From positions 57,271 to 121,270 of the forward strand of contig NZ_FNBL01000012.1 in assembly GCF_900102315.1 (NCBI RefSeq): a stretch of DNA of 64,000 nt. Reading direction: 5' to 3'. The translations under genes were made by a program, and so were the position numbers. Positions 59,575-64,000 of this stretch are shown here, piece after piece. The notes below the pieces were generated by a model. It worked only from the letters and a program-made list of their open reading frames with translations, did not search any database and was not told the origin of the DNA. The DNA is from Celeribacter baekdonensis (GTDB lineage Bacteria; Pseudomonadota; Alphaproteobacteria; Rhodobacterales; Rhodobacteraceae). Numbering within the stretch: position 1 is the stretch's first letter; every line of letters begins with the position of its first letter.

Positions 59575-60521
59575 TGTTCTCCTGTTTCGATCCAAGTTGC
59601 GCCGCCGTCACGGCTGATTTTCAAGATGCCGCCCAACAGGGCAGCGATGTAGGTCTCGTCTCTTGGATGAACCGCAACAGCGGTCGCAGCTTTGCTGGCC
59701 CGCTTTTGCCAGATGACTCCGCCGTCCTGCGATGCCCAGAGGCCCGAGGGCAGCGCGGCGTACATCACTTCCGGCGCCGAGGGGGCACTGGCCAGCGACA
59801 GGATCGGTTCACCTCCAGGCAATGGCGCTTCGGACGGTGGGGCTTCACCCGCAACCAATGCGTCCATCGCGTTGCCTGGCTGCACGTCCTGCCAGCGACA
59901 AAAGCAATCGGGCACCCGCGTTAGGCCAACTTCGGTGCCCGCATAGATCCAGATCCCGCCCATGCCGGTTTCAAGCTCGACCGAAGCCAGAGCAAGAGGA
60001 TCGCGCTCTGCGTCGTCGAGCCAGGGGCGGTCCATGGCGAGCGACCAGGTTGCACCGGCGTCTTCGCTCTTCCACAACCCGTCGCCGCGAAGCGAGGCAT
60101 AGATCATGTCCGGGTTCCGCGAGGCGATAGCAACGGCAGTGATTTCTCCGTCAGGCAGCCTAGCTTCAAAGATACGCCACGAAGCGCCCCCGTCTTCGGA
60201 AATGCTGACACCGCCCTCGGCCAGCCCCGCAACCACAAGTCCGGGCCGGTCGCGATGGGTCGCCAGCGACAGCACTTTTCCGGGTGTCTCTGCCGCGGTC
60301 CAAGTCCGGCCGCCATTATCACTGACGAACAGCCCTCCTCTCGCCAGCAGGATGGTATCACCATCAAAGGCAAGTGCCGCTGGATCACCATCGCTCGCCG
60401 CGAGTGCGAACCCCGGCAACATCGAAGCGACGCCGATACTGAGTGCCGCGGTGAGTACCTTGCGCCGGTCTGGCCGAAATTCAATCTCAATCGACTTCAA
60501 TCTGCATGCTCCCCTGCTCAT
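59571..60521 (-). CDS. Exported BNR/Asp-box beta-propeller (YCF48-like)
   Basis: 316 residues, signal peptide, then at least five Asp-box repeats of the S-x-D-x-G-x-x-W kind: SDNGGRTW, SEDGGASW, SEDAGATW, SQDGGVIW and SRDGGATW. These mark six-bladed propellers that bind partners such as cytochromes or photosystem subunits. Its ATG overlaps the MCO stop, so one function is to work with that oxidase. No sialidase catalytic residues are evident. Confidence 0.8.
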   Translation of the reverse strand: MSRGACRLKSIEIEFRPDRRKVLTAALSIGVASMLPGFALAASDGDPAALAFDGDTILLARGGLFVSDNGGRTWTAAETPGKVLSLATHRDRPGLVVAGLAEGGVSISEDGGASWRIFEARLPDGEITAVAIASRNPDMIYASLRGDGLWKSEDAGATWSLAMDRPWLDDAERDPLALASVELETGMGGIWIYAGTEVGLTRVPDCFCRWQDVQPGNAMDALVAGEAPPSEAPLPGGEPILSLASAPSAPEVMYAALPSGLWASQDGGVIWQKRASKAATAVAVHPRDETYIAALLGGILKISRDGGATWIETGEQ

Positions 60522-61963
60522 GCGACGCGGATCACGCCCATCATCCCGGCCGCCTGGTGCTCGAGGATGTGGCAATGGAACATCCAGTCTCCGGGATTGT
60601 CGGCGACCAGGGCGATTTCGACCTGCTCGCGCGGCGCGATCAGCACGGTGTCCTGCCATTCACGGAATTCGGTCCGAACGCCATCGCGGCTGATGACGCG
60701 GAAGGAGTGGCCGTGCAGGTGGATCGGATGGTCGAACGCCGTGGCGTTCGTCATGTGGAGGACATGGCTCGCGTCGCGCTCCAATGTCAGGAAGGGATCG
60801 AGCATGTGCCCTTCGGCCGCAACGCCATTGACGAACCACATGCCGCCGCCCACAACGCCACCCATCATTCCGCCCATCATGCTGCCTGACTGGCTCAGGC
60901 CCATCTGGCGCTCGACCATTGCTCCCATCATGCCCCCGGTGAACAGGATTTCGTGACGACGGGCCGCGTTCAGATCAGGTTCGACAAGCGGATTGGCTGG
61001 AAGGGCAATTTCCCATTCCGGCGGCGCGGCACGCAAGGGCGTGTCGTCAAAGACGACATCCAGCAGGTTGAATTCATTATCGCGATAGGCGCGGTCGACG
61101 ATTTGAAGCGTGGTTCCCGGGTCGGCAGGGCAATCGAGCATTATGTCGGCACGCATCGCCGGGCCCAGAACCACGACACCGTCAGGCGCGGCGTGCGGGG
61201 TGATCGGCTGGCCGTCGAGCGCAATGATGCGCGCGGAAAGGTCGCCGAAGTCGAGCGCGAAGATGCGGGCGTTGGCGGCATTGATCAGCCGCAACCGGAT
61301 ACGTTCGCCTTGCCGCACCACGAAGACATCGGGAACACGCCCATTTATCGTGACAGTATTGCCCAGACGGCCCGCATGACTCATGTCCATGGATGCGCCG
61401 AAGTCATCCGCAATCGCCGCGTCCTGTGTCAGCCGCCAGTCGTCAAGCAGCCAGGTGACATCGCGGTCGACCCGCGGCGGGTTGGTTTCGTCGATGATGA
61501 GCGGTCCGGCCAGCCCACGTCCGACCTGCTCGAAACTGCGCTGGTGCGGGTGATACCAGAAAGTCCCGGCATCGATCGCGTCGAACTCGTAGGTGAAGGT
61601 TTCTCCGGGTGCGATCGGCTTCTGCGTTAGGTGTGGAACCCCGTCCATCGCGTTCGGCAGACGAAGTCCGTGCCAATGGACGGTGGTTTCCTCGTCCAGA
61701 CCGTTTGTGACGACGATGCGCAGCCGATCGCCTTGCCGAACCCGTAGCTCCGGGCCGGGAACCTGACCGTTGAAGCCCCAAACGGGGGTTGCGGGATAAG
61801 GTTCTGGGACCAGCCTTGCCTGTCCCGGCGCGGGGCGCAGCGAAAAGCTGCGGATTTGCGGCTCGGCGCGCAAGGGCCTTCCGAATGCCGTAGCGCCGAT
61901 GCCCGCTAAGGAGGCTGCAAGAAAAGATCGGCGACTGAAAAGGGAATTTATTTGGTAGGACAT
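60518..61963 (-). CDS. Multicopper oxidase (with Met-rich loop)
   Basis: 481 residues with a signal (SRRSFLAASLAGIG, Tat-like), HWHGLRLP, FWYHPHQRS, HPIHLHGHSF and HCHILEHQAAGMM. A methionine-rich loop (TGGMMGAMVERQMG, SGSMMGGMMGG) precedes the last domain and may hold Cu(I). The ATG at 61963 gives the Tat motif near the start. It is the first gene of its operon and is coupled to the propeller gene downstream. Confidence 0.92.
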   Translation of the reverse strand: MSYQINSLFSRRSFLAASLAGIGATAFGRPLRAEPQIRSFSLRPAPGQARLVPEPYPATPVWGFNGQVPGPELRVRQGDRLRIVVTNGLDEETTVHWHGLRLPNAMDGVPHLTQKPIAPGETFTYEFDAIDAGTFWYHPHQRSFEQVGRGLAGPLIIDETNPPRVDRDVTWLLDDWRLTQDAAIADDFGASMDMSHAGRLGNTVTINGRVPDVFVVRQGERIRLRLINAANARIFALDFGDLSARIIALDGQPITPHAAPDGVVVLGPAMRADIMLDCPADPGTTLQIVDRAYRDNEFNLLDVVFDDTPLRAAPPEWEIALPANPLVEPDLNAARRHEILFTGGMMGAMVERQMGLSQSGSMMGGMMGGVVGGGMWFVNGVAAEGHMLDPFLTLERDASHVLHMTNATAFDHPIHLHGHSFRVISRDGVRTEFREWQDTVLIAPREQVEIALVADNPGDWMFHCHILEHQAAGMMGVIRVA

Positions 61964-62099
61964 GGATGAACACTCTCTGATTTCACTGTACGCCGCCAAA
62001 GCAATTGCGTGGCGACGTTCATGGATCCGCGCAAACGCCCATTTGAGGGCGTCCGGCACGGGGAAACACACGAAGCGCAATCAGGCGCCGTGTGTCAGA

Positions 62100-62444
62100 T
62101 CAGAGGTAGACCCGAGGAGGTTGCTTGGCCGGGGGGCCGGATATTCCGTGCGGAACGTCCACGAGCTGGATTTCATGGGCTGCGGTGGCAGCGATCGGGC
62201 TGGTACCAGCCGGGATCGAAAGAAGAGCGGCCATTCCCGAGGCATTGCACGCAAAATCACAGACGGAACCCATCTTACCGTCTTCCAAGCTGCCGCAGGC
62301 GTCGCAATCGTCCATAGCCATCATGCCGCCATCCGTGGAGACCATTGACGAGGCCATGGCAATTGAGCCAGCAGACTGCGCGACCGCGCCGATGGCAAAA
62401 GCCACCAGCGAGAGGATACAGATAAGGCGTGCCCAACGTCTCAT
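62100..62444 (-). CDS. Small secreted Cys/Met protein ahead of the MCO operon
   Basis: 114 residues with a signal peptide, a Met/Cys-rich centre (GGMMAMDDCDACG, SVCDFAC) and a C-terminal tail ending ISGPPAKQPPR. The tail and the layout recall the small proteins at 1857 and 14165, though the Cys pattern is richer. It lies 136 bases upstream of the MCO gene on the same strand and is probably exported. Confidence 0.6.
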   Translation of the reverse strand: MRRWARLICILSLVAFAIGAVAQSAGSIAMASSMVSTDGGMMAMDDCDACGSLEDGKMGSVCDFACNASGMAALLSIPAGTSPIAATAAHEIQLVDVPHGISGPPAKQPPRVYL

Positions 62445-62568
62445 GATCTTGATCTACTACCCGCGCGATCCGAATGCCAGCGGCACAATATCACGTTTCT
62501 TGGACCATCCAAAAATTGGCTCGTTCAAATCCTCGGCCAACCGACTTGTTGCAGCGGCAACCACCTGC

Positions 62569-63021
62569 CTATGACCGCTGGGCAAACGCCGCGAACAGGG
62601 CAAGCGTGCGCTCGCTCACATGATGCTCGATCCCTTCCGCGTCGCGTTCAGCCGTCTCGGGGTCGAGCCCGAGGCTCAGGAGAAACCGCAAGACGATCTC
62701 GTGGCGGTGTCTGCATTCCTTGGCAAGCGCCCGGCCTTCCTCGGTCAGAAAGACCGAACGGTATTTCGCGCGAGTGATCAGGCCGTCCCGCGCCAGACGG
62801 CCGAGGGTTTTGGCGACCGTCGGCGCGGTAACGCCCATCCGGGCCGCGATATCGACCGGTCGGGCTTCGCCGTTCTCGTGGATCAACTCAGCGATCAATT
62901 CGACATAGTCTTCCGCCACCTCGCTGCGCCGCGCCTCGCGCACACCGATGAAGGCCTCGGCGCGGGATTCGACCGCACGTGCCTCTGCCTCGGTTGATTC
63001 AAGGTTCTCATCATCCGTCAT
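62569..63021 (-). CDS. mntR: MntR/DtxR-family metal-dependent repressor
   Basis: 150 residues with a winged helix ([22 protein letters not shown]), the metal-binding dimer domain ([15 protein letters not shown] and EGIEHHVSE) with the Glu, Cys, His residues of MntR. It represses Mn or Fe uptake genes when metal is bound. It is divergent from the truncated MCO gene, with a palindrome between. Confidence 0.9.
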   Translation of the reverse strand: MTDDENLESTEAEARAVESRAEAFIGVREARRSEVAEDYVELIAELIHENGEARPVDIAARMGVTAPTVAKTLGRLARDGLITRAKYRSVFLTEEGRALAKECRHRHEIVLRFLLSLGLDPETAERDAEGIEHHVSERTLALFAAFAQRS

Positions 63022-63073
63022 GCCGTCACCCTCGCACGATCAGGATTGACTCGTAAAGCCTGAGCGATGATTA

Positions 63074-63087
63074 TTAGCCTATGCTAA
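63074..63087. promoter_or_regulatory. Palindromic operator between mntR and the truncated MCO gene
   Basis: TTAGC-CTAT-GCTAA is a perfect interrupted palindrome in the 116-base gap between divergent genes, just upstream of the MCO start. MntR-type proteins bind sites of this length, so it may control one or both. Confidence 0.5.
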
Positions 63088-63137
63088 CTTTTTGCGCCGG
63101 GACTTTGGCCTGCGTGTCATCTGAAGGGACAACGTCC

Positions 63138-63710
63138 ATGCCTGTCGATACCAGCAAGCGAGGGCGCGAGGTGTCGTCCGCCGTGGAGACATCGCTGCCC
63201 ACAGCGCCACCTGGCGTCGTCACGGAGCCAGTTTCGGCGTCGCGACGCGCGTTGTTGGTCGGCGGTCTGGTGGCTGCCGGCGGAGCGGCCGTGGCCGCGA
63301 GCCGCGCGCAATCCCAGGCAACGCCCGACCCGATGGCGGGGCATGCGATGCCCGGCGGGGCGGTCGATCCGTATTCGGCCCATGACAGTGGCATGGCGCA
63401 TGGCAACATGACGATGGTCGGCCAGGTCGACCACGCCCGGAACGGGTTCGACCCGACGGCCATGCTGACCGACTGGGAGACAGGCCAGACCGAAGTTCTG
63501 CCGGATGGGCGCACGTTACGAACGTTCGAGGTGGACGCCATCGACGTGGAGATCGAGATCGCTCCCGGCGTTTTCTTTCCCGCCTGGACGTTCAACGGAC
63601 GCGTTCCCGGCCCCGCTCTGCGCGCCAAAGAAGGCGAACGGCTACGGATCATCTTTCGCAACCTCGGTTCACACCCGCATTCCATGCATTTTCACGGCAT
63701 TCACTCTGCG
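63138..63710 (+). pseudogene. Multicopper oxidase gene cut by a mobile element (N-terminal part)
   Basis: 191 codons remain. They give a leader with twin Arg (SRRALLVGGLVAAGG), a His/Met-rich linker (AGHAMPGGAVDPYSAHDSGMAHGNMTM), and the first MCO domain (WTFNGRVPGPALRAKEGERL) up to HSMHFHGIHSA, the first copper motif. Homology then stops at 63711, where a mobile-element end begins. The open frame runs on to 63872 in unrelated sequence. The start is the ATG at 63138 with AAGGGAC before it. Confidence 0.82.
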
Positions 63711-63717
63711 TGTCGCG

Positions 63718-63776
63718 TTGCCCTTAAATCTGAGACACGACGCGTTCGGGGATATTTTTTGCCCTTAATTATGAGA
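63718..63776 (+). repeat. Tandem 18-base end repeats of the element
   Basis: Two direct copies, 63718-63735 and 63759-63776, 16 of 18 positions identical. They probably mark transposase-binding sites at the element end. Confidence 0.6.
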
Positions 63777-63998
63777 TTCCACTGCCATCGCGCCTATGCT
63801 TTTCGCGCGCTGCCGGGCGATGTAAACAACCGCGGCAAGCAGACGTGGCTCCTTATCGAAGGCGCGCAATAGAGCAACCCTTGCATAGTCGTCGATGCCG
63901 GAGCTTGAGATGGCCGCTTTGACCAGTGGACGGGATTGGGCTGCATCAATTGCAGCAAGGCAAAACAGCCTTACTTCCAGCCTGTGGCCCTGAAGAGC
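63765..63998 (-). CDS. C-terminal part of an unknown protein in the mobile element
   Basis: An open frame enters from the right edge and stops at 63765, giving 77 residues, rich in Ala/Arg/Leu (such as DDYARVALLRAFDKEPRLLA). It looks helical, with basic residues near the end (RQRAKSIG). The stop codon lies within the second end repeat. This suggests the last gene of a transposition module, but I cannot name a family. Confidence 0.5.
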   Translation of the reverse strand, partial: ALQGHRLEVRLFCLAAIDAAQSRPLVKAAISSSGIDDYARVALLRAFDKEPRLLAAVVYIARQRAKSIGAMAVESHN

Positions 63999-64000
63999 GT

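Larger units (their letters stand above)
63711..64000 (+). mobile_element. Left end of a transposon-like element (continues beyond the window)
   Basis: The element begins TGTCGCG directly inside the MCO gene. Two copies of an 18-base motif (TTGCCCTTAA then wTmTGAGA) lie at 63718-63735 and 63759-63776, identical at 16 of 18 positions and 41 bases apart. Tandem sites like these are typical of ends bound by DDE transposases of the Tn7/Tn402/Mu group. An inward-facing end of a coding frame lies at 63765-63998. No transposase motif is visible in the window. Confidence 0.6.

Noticed and set aside
1..64000. Search by eye for CRISPR arrays, tRNA and rRNA genes and complete insertion sequences.
   Set aside because: No regularly spaced direct repeats, cloverleaf-like stretches or intact transposase genes were found. 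This does not exclude weak or divergent examples.

Overview
The window looks like part of a large conjugative plasmid or integrated island from an alphaproteobacterium, most likely a Rhodobacteraceae (Roseobacter/Paracoccus-type) member. This rests on protein character, high GC, dense ATGA-overlapped operons and a VirB-type secretion locus at the left edge. It is an inference from families, not a database match. Almost everything between two plasmid-backbone stretches (1-1.6 kb and 40-43 kb), and again from 43.3 to 63.7 kb, is devoted to copper and other heavy metals in the cell envelope.

Layout. 1-1233 (minus): virB1/virB2-like genes of a type IV secretion system. 1326-6052 (plus): small secreted proteins, a TolC-type outer-membrane factor, a multicopper oxidase (MCO), a cupredoxin and a CusF-like chaperone. 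6108-9401: cueR, copA, copZ. 9490-15584 (minus): a YnfA-type membrane protein, then an electron-transfer/oxidase operon with L,D-transpeptidase, four c-type cytochromes, a second MCO and DsbA. 15748-18476 (plus): CueR-box operon ending in an ScsB/DsbD reductase. 18595-24040 (plus): small His/Cys protein, beta-propeller, and a beta-CASP nuclease, thymidine/AMP phosphorylase and PRPP synthetase trio. 24106-27070: a second Cu-ATPase and a cytochrome. 27128-34801 (minus): lgt, ccmI-H-G-F, a SHOCT protein and a two-component system. 34970-40020 (plus): EF-hand protein, DUF302, rhodanese, third MCO, TVP38, permease. 40.0-43.0 kb: plasmid backbone with a dead gene copy, parDE, a conserved promoter and two plasmid genes. 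43.3-58.3 kb: a second metal regulon around a PbrR/CadR/ZntR-like regulator, with two CDF-type proteins, two SCO proteins, DsbA/B, PCuAC, M23 peptidase, ZIP, lspA, lnt and a Zn/Cd/Pb ATPase. 58.5-63.0 kb (minus): fourth MCO operon and mntR. 63.1-64.0 kb: a fifth MCO cut by the end of a mobile element.

How the genes work together. P-type ATPases, CDF proteins, the TolC-type protein and the ZIP carrier move metals across membranes. MCOs, small cytochromes and cupredoxins would oxidise Cu(I) in the periplasm and could pass electrons on. SCO, PCuAC, CusF, CopZ and DUF411 proteins carry or sense metal. Dsb/Scs proteins, accessory ccmFGHI, and a complete lgt-lspA-lnt set appear to supply folding, heme attachment and lipoprotein maturation for these exported proteins. 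Three L,D-transpeptidases (one broken) and an M23 peptidase suggest wall remodelling under metal stress.

Regulation can be read directly. Four CueR-type promoters (TTGACC, 19-bp spacer) and four PbrR/CadR-type promoters (TTGAA, 19-bp spacer, CTAG-containing dyad) are present. There are also an FNR-like site, an MntR-like palindrome and a ParD operator. The most unusual points are the duplicated backbone pieces flanking the 1.6-40 kb island, the small HC-x4/5-C protein family, the nucleotide-salvage trio inside a copper island, the self-supplied envelope-maturation machinery, and the tandem-repeat mobile-element end at 63.7 kb.
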